Shown piece after piece: positions 18,088 through 26,341 of a DNA stretch of 64,000 nt (position 1 is the first letter of the stretch; each line of letters opens with the position of its first letter). Below the pieces are notes generated by a model that was given only the letters and a program-made list of their open reading frames with translations, was not told where the DNA came from and did not search any database. The translations under genes and the position numbers were made by a program. Source of the stretch: Nitrospira sp. BO4 (GTDB lineage Bacteria; Nitrospirota; Nitrospiria; Nitrospirales; Nitrospiraceae); assembly GCA_030144965.1 (NCBI GenBank), contig JAMPUU010000010.1, positions 124,001 through 188,000 on the forward strand, given 5' to 3'.

Positions 18088-18865
18088 CATCGTCCCGGTT
18101 CTGGTTACCGGAACGGCGCTGACGAACCGTTTCGAACAGGACTACCGCGGCGGCTGCCGACACATTCAACGATTGGACCTGGCCTCTCAAAGGAATTCGG
18201 ATACATTCGTCGCAATGCTGCAAAACTCCCGGCCGAATGCCTGTTCCCTCACCTCCCAAGACTAGCCCGATGGGTCCTCGCAGATCGACGTCGGTGAATA
18301 CCTTGTTTGCCGACGGCGTGACTCCGTAGATCCAGACTCCAGCCGTCTTCAATGACTCGAGCAATCTGCTCAGATTCGTCACACGCGCCACAGGAATGTG
18401 ATCGATCGCTCCGGCTGAAGCTTTCGCAACTACCGACGTGAGCCCGGCGGCTCTTCGTTCGGGAACAAATACGCCGTGAGCACCGGCTCCCTCCGCCGTC
18501 CGAAGCACCGCTCCAAGGTTGTGTGGGTCTTCTACCCCGTCCAAGATGACCAAGAGCGGCTGCTCATGGCGTTGCGCTGCGCGAGCCAGAATTGAATCCT
18601 CCGTCTGATAGGCTTTTGCCGCGGCAAATGCCACGACGCCTTGGTGCTTGCCATTGGGTATGAGGCGGTCAAGAGCGGTCAGAGGCTGGACATGAATTGG
18701 AACATGACGAGATCGAGCCAGTTGCACCAGATCGGCAAACTGTTTATTGGTCCGAAGAACCAGCACGCGCTGCAATGGCCGGTGACCGGCCTTCAGGGCT
18801 TCGCGTACGGCATGGAGGCCATAGAGAATCTCCTGTCCGTCAGCGTTTCCAGCGGCTGGTGCCAT
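18074..18865 (-). CDS. rlmB: 23S rRNA (guanosine-2'-O-)-methyltransferase RlmB / TrmH family
   Basis: A SpoU-family SAM-dependent 2'-O-methyltransferase of 263 residues. The N-terminal substrate-binding domain (EILYGLHAVREALKAG) is followed by the knotted catalytic domain. Motif 1 is NLGAVLRTAEGAGAHG, motif 2 IGLVLGGEGTGIRP, and motif 3 IPLRGQVQSLNVSAAAAVVL. This layout fits RlmB, which methylates a guanosine of 23S rRNA; TrmH-like specificity cannot be excluded. The start overlaps the cysS end by 26 bp, and cysS-rlmB is a common pair. Confidence 0.9.
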   Translation of the reverse strand: MAPAAGNADGQEILYGLHAVREALKAGHRPLQRVLVLRTNKQFADLVQLARSRHVPIHVQPLTALDRLIPNGKHQGVVAFAAAKAYQTEDSILARAAQRHEQPLLVILDGVEDPHNLGAVLRTAEGAGAHGVFVPERRAAGLTSVVAKASAGAIDHIPVARVTNLSRLLESLKTAGVWIYGVTPSANKVFTDVDLRGPIGLVLGGEGTGIRPGVLQHCDECIRIPLRGQVQSLNVSAAAAVVLFETVRQRRSGNQNRDDATEL

Positions 18866-20306
18866 CCGGTTTGTCCTCGATGATGATTCCTTGAGCTGCG
18901 AGCAATTTCCTGATCTCGTCTGCCCGCATAAAATCTTTCCGACTGCGAGCCTGTTTCCGTTCTATCAGCAGCATTTCAATGTCCGTTTCAGATAGGACCG
19001 TTCGAACCGTTGCGGTCTCCATGGCATTGGCCGACAACGCGTCAGAAGCTGAGTCGTGAAACTGCCACTTGTCCAACCGAAACAACCCCAACAGATTGCC
19101 CATGGCGCGAAATTCATCTCTGGCAATCTGTCGCGCTTTCGTGGAAATCCCCCGATCCAGGAGTTTATTGATGTCGCTTCGCAGTTTCTGAAACTCAGCA
19201 ACGGCCATCGGTGTATTCATGTCGTCATCCATTGCTGCTCTGAAAGAGTTCTTAAAGCGCTGGACCGACTGTTCCAGGTCTCGGTCCGCAACCGAATTCT
19301 CATCGGACTCGCCGAGACGTCCAAAGAGGTCATAGAAACCATTCAGGGCGTTTTTGGCCTCTTTCAATGCTTGATCAGAAAAATCGAGCGGCCCATGGTA
19401 ATGGGTTGAAAGAAGAAAGTACCGGAGAATTTCCCCAGTCACCTCTTCCGACCATTCAGATTTCTCGAAGATCTCACGAACCGTGAAGAAATTGCCGAGC
19501 GAATTGGACATCTTTTCCTGATTAATCTGCACGAAGCCGTTGTGCACCCAATAGCGCGCGAATGTTTTCCCCGTTGCGCCGCAAGACTGAGCCATTTCGT
19601 TTTCATGGTGGGGGAAAATCAGGTCCATTCCGCCGCCATGGATGTCGAAGGTTTCACCGAGATGTTTGATCGACATCGCCGAACACTCGATATGCCAGCC
19701 CGGCCGGCCAAGTCCCCACGGGCTCGCCCATGCCGGCTCGCCCGGCTTGCTGCTCTTCCACAACGCAAAGTCCATCGGGTGATGTTTTCGTGCATCGACA
19801 TCCACACGCGCACCGGCTTGCATGTCTTCGAGTCGTCGTTTTGACAAACGTCCGTATTCGGGATATTTCGAGACTTCAAAATACACATCGCCGTCCACGA
19901 CGTAGGCCAAACCCTTCCTAACCAGCGCTTCCGTCAATTGAATGATGTCGGCCATATGCTCAGTGGCCTTCGGCTCTTCCGTCGCCGGCCTGATACCCAA
20001 CTTTCGCATATCTTCCTGGTATGCCCGTATGTACTTCGCGGTAACCACATCACAGGAAATACCTTGTTCGTTCGCGCGCTTGATGATCTTGTCGTCCACA
20101 TCTGTGAAGTTTTTCACGAAGGTCACGGCATAGCCGCTATATTCCAAGTAACGTCGCAGCACATCAAACACCAATGCACTCCGCGCATGGCCGATATGGC
20201 AATAGTCGTAGACCGTTACGCCGCAGACATACATGCGGACTTTCTTTGGCTCGATGGGTTCGAAAGGTTCTCGCTTCCGGGTGAGGGTATTGAACAACTT
20301 GAGCAT
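18840..20306 (-). CDS. cysS: Cysteinyl-tRNA synthetase
   Basis: Class I aminoacyl-tRNA synthetase that charges tRNA-Cys. The 488-residue protein has [17 protein letters not shown] (HIGH motif plus first zinc Cys) and WHIECSAMS and [15 protein letters not shown] (zinc ligands). It also has KMSNSLGN (KMSKS variant) and the C-terminal DALR-like region ([17 protein letters not shown]). Length is normal. A 5-bp gap separates it from dedA upstream, and rlmB follows. Confidence 0.97.
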   Translation of the reverse strand: MLKLFNTLTRKREPFEPIEPKKVRMYVCGVTVYDYCHIGHARSALVFDVLRRYLEYSGYAVTFVKNFTDVDDKIIKRANEQGISCDVVTAKYIRAYQEDMRKLGIRPATEEPKATEHMADIIQLTEALVRKGLAYVVDGDVYFEVSKYPEYGRLSKRRLEDMQAGARVDVDARKHHPMDFALWKSSKPGEPAWASPWGLGRPGWHIECSAMSIKHLGETFDIHGGGMDLIFPHHENEMAQSCGATGKTFARYWVHNGFVQINQEKMSNSLGNFFTVREIFEKSEWSEEVTGEILRYFLLSTHYHGPLDFSDQALKEAKNALNGFYDLFGRLGESDENSVADRDLEQSVQRFKNSFRAAMDDDMNTPMAVAEFQKLRSDINKLLDRGISTKARQIARDEFRAMGNLLGLFRLDKWQFHDSASDALSANAMETATVRTVLSETDIEMLLIERKQARSRKDFMRADEIRKLLAAQGIIIEDKPDGTSRWKR

Positions 20307-20311
20307 ACGGC

Positions 20312-20956
20312 TTAGGCCTCTGGATTCATACGCCGCCGCTTGGGCCAGTGAGACCAGAGGAAGTACCCTACGGCCAAAGCAAGCACGAGTCCAATTACGA
20401 TGTCGAATTGATGAAAATAGTCACGCAGATGCTCCCACTGTTCCCCCATGCGGAGGCCGATGTAGGCCAGCAGATAGCACCAGGGCAGAGCGCCGACAAA
20501 GGTGAAGAGGACGAACCGGGGGAAATTCATCCTCGCAATGCCCGCCGGAAGCGAAATGAACGTGCGCACAACCGGAAGCATGCGGCTAAAAAAGACAGCG
20601 GCCTCGCCGTATTTGGCGAACCAGCGATCGGCAACATCGAGATCATGATGCGATAGGAGGAAATAGGGCCCATAGCGCTCCGCAAACGGCCTCCCTCCCC
20701 ACACACCCGCATAGTACGCCACGATCGAACCAAGAACATTGCCGACCGCGCCGGCCAGCGTTACTCCCAGCATGGTGAATTCCCCGGTCATCACAAGGTA
20801 ACCGGAGAAGGGCATGATGATCTCGCTCGGCAAGGGAATGCACGCACTCTCGACAGCCATGGTAAAGATGATGCCCGCATAGCCGAATTTCGAAATACAG
20901 GCAATGATGAATCGGCTCAGCTCACTGATGACAGCTTCGATCAATCCTCCTATCAC
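20312..20956 (-). CDS. DedA-family (SNARE-associated) membrane protein
   Basis: DedA proteins are inner-membrane proteins of the undecaprenyl-phosphate and phospholipid transporter superfamily. The 214-residue protein has the family signature (AVESACIPLPSEIIMPFSG), then YYAGVWGGRPFAERYG and FFSRMLPVVRTFISLPAGIARM, with several membrane helices. The longest frame (to 21037) runs into surE. I prefer the GTG at 20956, which overlaps the surE stop as GTGA and has a GGAGGAG ribosome site 6-7 bp upstream. This implies coupling to surE. The individual substrate is unknown. Confidence 0.88.
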   Translation of the reverse strand: MIGGLIEAVISELSRFIIACISKFGYAGIIFTMAVESACIPLPSEIIMPFSGYLVMTGEFTMLGVTLAGAVGNVLGSIVAYYAGVWGGRPFAERYGPYFLLSHHDLDVADRWFAKYGEAAVFFSRMLPVVRTFISLPAGIARMNFPRFVLFTFVGALPWCYLLAYIGLRMGEQWEHLRDYFHQFDIVIGLVLALAVGYFLWSHWPKRRRMNPEA

Positions 20957-21765
20957 ACACCCGACTCCTCCGTAGGGCCAATGGCAAACCGCGATGCGGA
21001 TGACCGTGTGACATCGCGTTTGATCATCGGCTCCCACGCACGGAACTGATCAAGTACTCCATGGTGAGTACTATCCAAACGGATCGGCGTGATGGAGACA
21101 AACCCCTCTTCGATCGCCTCGTGATCGGCGTCCTTACTGCGACTCCATGATATGCGCTTGCCGGCAATCCAATAATACTTGCGTCCGTGTGGATCAAGCT
21201 TCTCGATAATCGGATTATCGAATCGCCTGCGGCTGAGGCAGGTGACCCGCACCCCCCTGACTCCCCGTCTCGACCGATCCGGGATATTGACGTTCAGCAG
21301 CGTCTCTTGGGGAAGGCCGCGAGCAAGGATGAGCCGCGCGACACGTACGGCATAGGTGGCACCCACTTCAAAACGGAATTTCTCAGCCCCTTCTTGGGAT
21401 ACCGCCAGGGATGGCACGCCCAGAATAGTCCCTTCCACTGCCGCGGAAACGGTCCCCGAATACATCACATCATCACCGAGGTTGACACCTTTATTGATGC
21501 CGGACACTACGAGGTGAGGCCGTTTGGGCATGACTTTGAGCAGTGCTAGATTCACACAATCCACCGGTGTCCCATTGACGGAGAAGATACGCGCCGCGAC
21601 TCGATGGAGTCGCAAGGGTTTGTGCAGTGTAACCGCATGCGCGACGGCGGTCCGTTCGCGATCCGGAGCCACAACCCACACCTCACCGATCGCGGCAAGA
21701 GACTTGGCCAGAACGGCGATTCCCGGTGAGTGGATCCCGTCATCGTTGGTCACAAGGATGCGCAT
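20953..21765 (-). CDS. surE: 5'/3'-nucleotidase SurE
   Basis: SurE is a metal-dependent phosphatase that dephosphorylates nucleoside monophosphates. The 270-residue protein starts MRILVTNDDGIHSPG with the metal-binding Asp pair at residues 8-9. It continues with VVAPDRERTAVAHAVT, VNGTPVDCVNLAL, VSGINKGVNLGDDVMYSGTV and LNVNIP, all conserved SurE blocks. It is followed by dedA with a 4-bp overlap. Confidence 0.96.
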   Translation of the reverse strand: MRILVTNDDGIHSPGIAVLAKSLAAIGEVWVVAPDRERTAVAHAVTLHKPLRLHRVAARIFSVNGTPVDCVNLALLKVMPKRPHLVVSGINKGVNLGDDVMYSGTVSAAVEGTILGVPSLAVSQEGAEKFRFEVGATYAVRVARLILARGLPQETLLNVNIPDRSRRGVRGVRVTCLSRRRFDNPIIEKLDPHGRKYYWIAGKRISWSRSKDADHEAIEEGFVSITPIRLDSTHHGVLDQFRAWEPMIKRDVTRSSASRFAIGPTEESGV

Positions 21766-21778
21766 GGTCCGCTTTCAA

Positions 21779-21803
21779 CAAAAAGAGCTGCCTGAGGCAG
21801 CTC
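21779..21803 (-). terminator. Rho-independent terminator after tRNA-Pro
   Basis: Perfect hairpin GAGCTGCC-TGA-GGCAGCTC (21785-21803). On the minus strand it is followed by a run of five T. It lies 66 bp downstream of tRNA-Pro, so it would end the merR/tRNA transcript before surE. Confidence 0.88.
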
Positions 21804-21868
21804 CGGGGTTGGAACTGAGTGATACGAGTCGATCACTCAGTTCTCCGCACGCTCAATAGTGGGTAAAC

Positions 21869-21945
21869 TGGTCGGGGCGGCGGGATTTGAACCCACGACC
21901 ACTCGCACCCCAAGCGAGTGCGCTACCGGGCTGCGCTACGCCCCG
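21869..21945 (-). tRNA. tRNA-Pro (anticodon GGG), CCA encoded
   Basis: A complete cloverleaf can be folded on the minus strand. Acceptor stem CGGGGCG pairs with CGCCCCG. The D arm contains AGCGCAGCCCGGTAGCGC, the anticodon stem CTCGC/GCGAG encloses TTGGGGT (anticodon GGG), and the T arm contains GTTCAAATC. The discriminator A is followed by a genomic CCA. GGG reads CCC/CCU proline codons. The 77-nt length includes CCA. The gene is intact and is not the attachment site of the nearby element. Confidence 0.96.
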
Positions 21946-22020
21946 ACATGTTTCTATCTCCGTTGGTTCTCATCCTCGCCTATGATCTCGGATCTCGGCA
22001 ACCATCGCCGATGACACGCA

Positions 22021-22368
22021 TCATGGATGCGATTCGATGATCTTGAGAATAACTTGCAGGTCTCCTCTCAACTTTTTCGCGACGTCCTTGGTACTCAGTT
22101 TTCGAGAGGCAGCCCGTCCGCGACGGACCCAATACCGCTTTACTCCCTCCAAGGTGTGCCCCTCGTCATAAAGCATCCGCTTGATTTGCAGCACGGTTTC
22201 GACGTCCCGTTGAACATAGAGACGTTGATTGCCTCGACTCTTCTTGGGTTTCAAAAAGGTGAATTGTGATTCCCAGAAACGGAGCACATACGCGGGAAGC
22301 TTCGTTAGCTGACTCACCTCTCCGATTTTATAGAAAACCTTACTCCCCAGCCTGGGCTCAGTTCCCAT
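22021..22368 (-). CDS. MerR-family transcriptional regulator
   Basis: A 115-residue protein with an N-terminal MerR-type winged helix (YKIGEVSQLTKLPAYVLRFW), the conserved RGNQRLYVQRDVETVLQIKRML, and a short C-terminal coiled region. It has no effector domain or Cys cluster. It belongs to the small MerR group usually located after ihfA. The ATG at 22368 has GAGG 6 bp upstream; a GTG at 22380 is the alternative. Here ihfA is 15.6 kb away because of an inserted element. tRNA-Pro follows. Confidence 0.9.
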   Translation of the reverse strand: MGTEPRLGSKVFYKIGEVSQLTKLPAYVLRFWESQFTFLKPKKSRGNQRLYVQRDVETVLQIKRMLYDEGHTLEGVKRYWVRRGRAASRKLSTKDVAKKLRGDLQVILKIIESHP

Positions 22369-22376
22369 GACCGGCC

Positions 22377-22559
22377 TCACGGTGCGCGTTGTGGTTGTTC
22401 AGTGGAGCTGAGCTGATCGTCGATCTGTCTGTTATTTTTACGCAGGATGATCAAAAAGATCGCCATTGAGGCCGCAACGAACGAGAAGCCGAGTCGTACC
22501 GTGCATCGTACGGTGAGACCTTGAGTGACGCAAACACGAAGCGGGCGGTCTTTTTCAGC
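22377..22559 (-). pseudogene. Possible small membrane protein, frame-broken or without a usable start
   Basis: Between the original ihfA stop and merR, one minus-strand frame stays open for ~60 codons. It reads LGFSFVAASMAIFLIILRKN, then NRQIDDQLSSTEQPQRAP. This is a convincing membrane helix followed by a polar tail, and its stop overlaps the GTG of merR as GTGA. No ATG, GTG or TTG precedes the helix in this frame; the first Met is inside it (22466). A different frame upstream opens with MLKKTARFVFASLKV, so a single-base indel could have split one gene. It could also be chance; confidence is low. Confidence 0.3.
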
Positions 22560-22571
22560 ATCCTGCTATGA

Positions 22572-22580
22572 ATTGACGTA
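22572..22580. repeat. Left attachment-site core (9 bp)
   Basis: ATTGACGTA here (minus strand TACGTCAAT) is identical to 37962-37970 in the 3' end of ihfA. Read on the minus strand it continues TCATAG, so joining it to the ihfA body gives Tyr-Val-Asn-Ser-stop, the same C-terminus ihfA has today. It lies within an inverted repeat (CTGCTATGAA / TTCATAGCAG, 22563-22600) that could be recombinase-binding arms. Confidence 0.6.
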
Positions 22581-22684
22581 GACGTTGACTTCATAGCAGT
22601 TCCCTTCGGTTAGACGGTCTGTCCACAGGTTCAACGAATGGATTCACATTTACAATCAACCCGCTCATGCGGAAGGAAAATACC

Positions 22685-23056
22685 ATGATGATGACACAGT
22701 TGGCCAGCACAAAAACTATACTGGTGATGGCAGTGGCGGCGTTGTTATGGGTCTGCACCGTTGTCGCTTCAGCGGACGATGGACCGTTTTACTTCGACGA
22801 ATCAGGGAAGATGCAACAGCATGGGTACTGGTCGCCCAACTCTCGAAGCAAGTCGGACTTTGAGACTGACCGGCGTATGTACAACGAATGGACCAACGCC
22901 GAGACGCTTCGTAAGAACAGGGAACTGATCGATGAATACTACAGCCCAAAGCCTTCCGCTCCTCCTTCAAGCTCGTCAGACTACTGGATTTCTGGGCCAG
23001 ATGGTCAGAGCCAATGGTGTCGGCCAATCGCTCCGCGACAGGTAATCTGTCAGTAG
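22685..23056 (+). CDS. Small secreted protein of unknown function
   Basis: A 123-residue protein with a clear signal peptide (ILVMAVAALLWVCTVVASA, cleavage before DDG). The mature part is hydrophilic with many Tyr, Ser and Trp (FYFDESGKMQQHGYWSPNS, SSSSDYWISGPDGQSQWC) and two Cys near the end. The ATG at 22685 has GGAAGGA 8 bp upstream and is better than ATG-22667. I do not recognise the family. If the left boundary is right, this is the first gene inside the element and the only one that looks exported. Confidence 0.6.
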   Translation: MMMTQLASTKTILVMAVAALLWVCTVVASADDGPFYFDESGKMQQHGYWSPNSRSKSDFETDRRMYNEWTNAETLRKNRELIDEYYSPKPSAPPSSSSDYWISGPDGQSQWCRPIAPRQVICQ

Positions 23057-23685
23057 GATCTATCCTCTGGAAATTGCTAAAAAATGTGTCAGGGTAGCCA
23101 CATATCGTGGCGGGTCAGTTTCCCCCGGTGCCGGTGGCCGACTCCCATGGTGCGCCGGACCATTGGAACGAGGCAGGCGGGGTGGGTACAACCGCCCAAA
23201 CGCCAATCACCAGCCAGCTCGAATACTCTATCCTATTGATATTGCTATGATGTCAATGAATAGGTGAGACGTTGAGCCTCCGCCAGGAGGCGTCGAGCCT
23301 TCAGGCCAGACGCTCCGAGCACTCTGGACGAGTCTCCGAGGAGTCTTGTGCGAGTGCCGAGCACTGCAGCCAGAGCCGATCTAGTCAGCATATCGGCTTA
23401 TCGGGGTGAGGGTTGAAAGCTGGCCGGTGACACCTGCTTGCTACGATCTCCCGCGTAAGTCGTTGAATCACAGGCGTGTCCGAGGGATTATAAATCCCTC
23501 TGAGTGATTGTGCGCGGCTTGGCTGCTACGGTTCTTTCTTCTACGGTAATGGTCGCAGATTACTTCGACTCGCGCCTCACCAGTATCCACATCCAATTCG
23601 ATCCGAGCACCAAGCGACCACATGAACGCCGCCAAGTGCGCGTGTGCTCGTGTTTATCATTTACCTCAAAGGAGTCTGTGCGGGT
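23057..23685. other. 629-bp region without a convincing gene
   Basis: Three things are visible. At 23090-23190 there is a GC-rich stretch with repeated GTGGC/GGTGGCC words that resembles the terminal-repeat region of an IS (perhaps IS21-like); this is a weak impression. At 23273-23284 lies TGAGCCTCCGCC, repeated exactly at 24325-24336, followed by a GCCTCC/GGAGGC hairpin. At 23482-23500 there is a perfect dyad. No ORF here has coding character. Confidence 0.4.
23482..23500. promoter_or_regulatory. Perfect 19-bp dyad GAGGGATT-ATA-AATCCCTC
   Basis: An 8-bp perfect inverted repeat with a 3-bp centre, ~185 bp upstream of the next gene. It could be an operator or a small hairpin. There is no T-run after it, so a terminator is unlikely. 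Confidence 0.4.
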
Positions 23686-24324
23686 ATGGAGCCAATGCTG
23701 CATTCAAAACTATCAAGGCCGCGACTACGGCCTGCCGGTGGTTTCGCCATCTGCGAAGGTGGTCCCGGTTTCAAGCTGGTCAAGCGCCGGACCATGCAGA
23801 AGTGGCGCAAGGCCGTTAAGAGAGTACTGCTTAGTAAAAGGATCAGGAAGAAAGATCCAGCGGTTGAAAAGATGATTATGGATTGTGCTGCCGAGTGGGA
23901 AACCTATGCGTGTCCTGAATATCAAGCTTGGCCGTCGCTCACGCCACTAGAGAAACAGCAAGCACTTTTTGCATGGATCTTACGGCAGAAGGGACGGAAG
24001 GCTCTTGATATTCTCGTGGCTGGCATCGCAGGTCATTTACACTTCGTCTTCACACCGCAAAAACGGAGAGACTCATATGCACGAGCAGTCACTGTAGGCC
24101 GATCAATCTGGTTTCTCTTGCGTCAGGAATATCGAACCTATGAACGAGACTCAGGACACGGCAGCATCACCCTTCAACACGTCTGCATCACCAAGAAAGT
24201 CCGGTTGCGCTCACGGAACGCTGCCCAACGTATCGAAGCTGCCATCAGAAAGCAGGCGGGGTGGTTCATGGAGGAGTACCACGGACGGTTGGTAGAGGAG
24301 TTGCGGAAAGCACAGTTGATTTGA
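23686..24324 (+). CDS. Unknown protein with a His-x-His motif, flanked by 12-bp direct repeats
   Basis: A 212-residue basic protein. The frame opens with GTG at 23644, but the ATG at 23686 has AAAGGAG 11 bp upstream. A helical N-terminal half (KLVKRRTMQKWRKAVKRVLL) leads to LVAGIAGHLHFVFTPQKRR, then GRSIWFLLRQEY and a Lys/Arg-rich C-terminus ending EEYHGRLVEELRKAQLI. The GHLHFVF segment recalls the His-hydrophobic-His motif of IS200-like/REP-associated tyrosine transposases. The rest does not match that family well, so I leave it unassigned. The 12-bp repeat TGAGCCTCCGCC lies 400 bp upstream and immediately after the stop, suggesting a mobile unit. Confidence 0.5.
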   Translation: MEPMLHSKLSRPRLRPAGGFAICEGGPGFKLVKRRTMQKWRKAVKRVLLSKRIRKKDPAVEKMIMDCAAEWETYACPEYQAWPSLTPLEKQQALFAWILRQKGRKALDILVAGIAGHLHFVFTPQKRRDSYARAVTVGRSIWFLLRQEYRTYERDSGHGSITLQHVCITKKVRLRSRNAAQRIEAAIRKQAGWFMEEYHGRLVEELRKAQLI

Positions 24325-24814
24325 TGAGCCTCCGCCGAGGGAGTATGAGTGCATCCTCAATAATACTGCGGTGTTCGAGATTACTTAGTACCTGTTACAA
24401 GACGATTAGGACACCATAATCACTGCTCTGGTAGCTACGATTCACATTCATACGGTCTGTGGATACGTTTCTAAGGCATACGTAGCGGTACAACTAATAG
24501 TGGAGCCAAATATGAGAGGCACAACTATCTACGTAGTTTCCACATACGGATCGTATTGATTTACATAAGGAATAATTACCCCTCCGTTAATAGAGGGAAA
24601 ACGTGACGAGATTATGACTTCCCTTATAGCCCAGATAAACGTCATGTGCTCTTCGGTCTCCATTCCATTACGGCCTGCTTTATGACCCGATAAACGCCTG
24701 CTGGGTCTCTACCTGGCAGGCTTGAATGTCCAATTCTGCATAACAATCGTGCCCTCACCCTTTCCCCGTTTCATGGCCGAAGTGCCTGAGCGGAGCAGTC
24801 AAAATAGGTGCCCA
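24325..24814. other. 490-bp AT-richer non-coding region
   Basis: No ORF with coding character. It contains related words CATACGTAGC, CTACGTAG and CACATACGGATCG, a CCCTC/GAGGG hairpin (24580-24597), and two GATAAACG motifs ~57 bp apart. It precedes the long plus-strand run that starts at 24815 and probably contains its promoter; no clear -35/-10 pair was identified. Confidence 0.35.
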
Positions 24815-25078
24815 ATGTCCAACAAGAAACTGTACAGCGTCCGTACCGGCACATCCAGGCGAGTAACCATGAGCCTGTCTGAATCCACCGTGGAGGGACT
24901 GACAGAACTCCAAGAGCTATTCCAAAGCCGGTGGCCGAAGGAAGCATATCCCAGCCTGTCTTGCATCTTGAACAGTGTACTGGCCGAACGGCTGGCTGCT
25001 TACGAGGAAGATCCAGAATTATTGGTGGAGGACTTAAGAGATTTTCGAGTTCGATACCATCGTAAGGAGAAGGTGTAA
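24815..25078 (+). CDS. Small protein, ribbon-helix-helix-like, unknown function
   Basis: An 87-residue protein (MSNKKLYSVRTG...). Residues 15-50 (RRVTMSLSESTVEGLTELQE then an Ala/Leu-rich helix ILNSVLAERLAAY) have the strand-helix-helix spacing of CopG-like DNA-binding proteins. The match is weak. It ends 2 bp before the gp14-like gene, so the two are co-transcribed. An earlier ATG (24722 or 24773) is possible but gives a Cys/Pro-rich N-terminus without a ribosome site. Confidence 0.5.
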   Translation: MSNKKLYSVRTGTSRRVTMSLSESTVEGLTELQELFQSRWPKEAYPSLSCILNSVLAERLAAYEEDPELLVEDLRDFRVRYHRKEKV

Positions 25079-25080
25079 CC

Positions 25081-25812
25081 ATGAACTTACTAGATCAACT
25101 CATCAACGGCAGCAGTTCTCCACTACAGAAGTTCAATCTCACCTGCGAGCCAGTAACAATGGCAATGGGCGGAATGTCACTCGCGTCTGCTGGAATGAAC
25201 ATCTACGGTCAATTTCAAGCGAGAGACACGCACAACCAGACCGAGGAATACCGCAGGCTGGAGCAAGAGAACGTCATCGAAGAGAATCGTCGGCGAGCAA
25301 CCCACGATTACCTCACGAACACACGGCTAGAGCAACAGCAGGAGGATCAAGAGAAGGCTGCACTCGCTCAGAAGGTTGTCGATCTTCAGATGCAGGCGGA
25401 CAGGTCGATTGCAACCGGCATCGCGTCTGCTGCTGAACGTGGTGTGGCGGGTCGGACAGTCGATCAGATTGTTTCCGACTTTGACTTCATGGCCAACGAG
25501 GAAAGCGGACGACTGAAAGAGAATCAGAAGCTCGCCAGCCTGCAACACGGCGAAAACATCCGAAGCCTCGGCACTGAGTACTCGAACCGAATCGCCGCCG
25601 TGAAACCATACGTGAAACAGCCAGCGAAGCCCATCGACTTCTTTGGTCCGATCTTCCAGGCAGGCGCACAGACATTGAGCACCGATGTTGCCGTCAGCCG
25701 AGCAAACCCAACCGCGAATACCTTCACGAACTGGGCTAGCAAGCCATCAACACCAACAGCAGGAACGCAGCGATACAACCCGCTGTCTGGCTTCCCAAGC
25801 GTAGGTGTGTAA
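25081..25812 (+). CDS. T7 gp14-like internal virion (ejection core) protein
   Basis: Podovirus internal virion proteins of the gp14 type are ejected into the host to form part of the DNA translocation channel. This 243-residue protein has the family hallmarks: a CEPVT motif (residues 22-26) followed by a small-residue hydrophobic segment (MAMGGMSLASAGMNIYGQFQ). A long Gln/Glu/Arg/Ala coiled stretch follows, then AAERGVAGRTVDQIVSDFD and KENQKLASLQHGENI. A GGAGAAGG site precedes the ATG. The 20 residues before CEPVT are an extra N-terminus relative to many homologues. No other virion gene is recognisable nearby, which is odd for a prophage. Confidence 0.72.
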   Translation: MNLLDQLINGSSSPLQKFNLTCEPVTMAMGGMSLASAGMNIYGQFQARDTHNQTEEYRRLEQENVIEENRRRATHDYLTNTRLEQQQEDQEKAALAQKVVDLQMQADRSIATGIASAAERGVAGRTVDQIVSDFDFMANEESGRLKENQKLASLQHGENIRSLGTEYSNRIAAVKPYVKQPAKPIDFFGPIFQAGAQTLSTDVAVSRANPTANTFTNWASKPSTPTAGTQRYNPLSGFPSVGV

Positions 25813-26026
25813 GCCTTCCACCAGCTCACCAGTGTCTCGTCTTGAGACTCGACCTAAGAGCCGTTCCTACGGAGAGGCTCCAGGGAACATGACCCCACCA
25901 TCGAACTCTCTGTAGAGTGCCAAAATCGACCCTCAATAAGATCAATCGTTTCAATGGTTTATAAAATGCTTCCGGCCTGGTGAGCCTGGGTCGGAGGTTT
26001 CCCTTGGAGGAGAGAAAGAGTGCACC

Positions 26027-26341
26027 ATGACCAGTACATTTCCAGAACGTCTGAAGCCCTTGGCTGAGAAGTTCTATCAGCAAGCCTTATCCCATCCTGC
26101 CTATTTGCTCATGTCTCCCAGTGAGGTCAGGCAGTCCGTTGAGAACCGGCTGTTCTCTTTCGTGAAGAAGTCACCCTGGTGGTTCGGTCAACTGGCGAGT
26201 GACCGGCCCAAGCGAGCCATGACTGAAGCTCAACTTCAAGCATTGAAGAAAGCGAGACTGGCGAAAGCCGCTCTAACCGAAGAGGAACTGCTTCGTGAAC
26301 GGAGAATCAACGAAAGAATCGAAGCGTCTTCAGCAGCGTGA
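26027..26341 (+). CDS. Small phage-like protein, unknown function
   Basis: A 104-residue Lys/Arg/Ala-rich protein, mostly helical (LQALKKARLAKAALTEEELL). A TTGGAGGAGAG purine run lies ~12 bp upstream of the ATG. A Trp-rich segment (VKKSPWWFGQLASDRPKR) sits mid-protein. I do not recognise a family. It is followed by an overlapping gene in another frame, an arrangement common in phage early or middle regions. Confidence 0.5.
   Translation: MTSTFPERLKPLAEKFYQQALSHPAYLLMSPSEVRQSVENRLFSFVKKSPWWFGQLASDRPKRAMTEAQLQALKKARLAKAALTEEELLRERRINERIEASSAA

Noticed and set aside
21869-21945. tRNA-Pro as the attachment site of the element
   Set aside because: The tRNA is intact, 600 bp from the left boundary, and no tRNA fragment was seen at the right end; the ihfA end fits better.
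23090-23190. IS21-like terminal repeat remnant
   Set aside because: Only a vague resemblance in repeated GGTGGCC words; no transposase fragment or paired end could be identified.
25826-26083. 85-codon minus-strand ORF between the gp14-like gene and the next gene
   Set aside because: Overlaps the start of the better supported plus-strand gene and has no motif.
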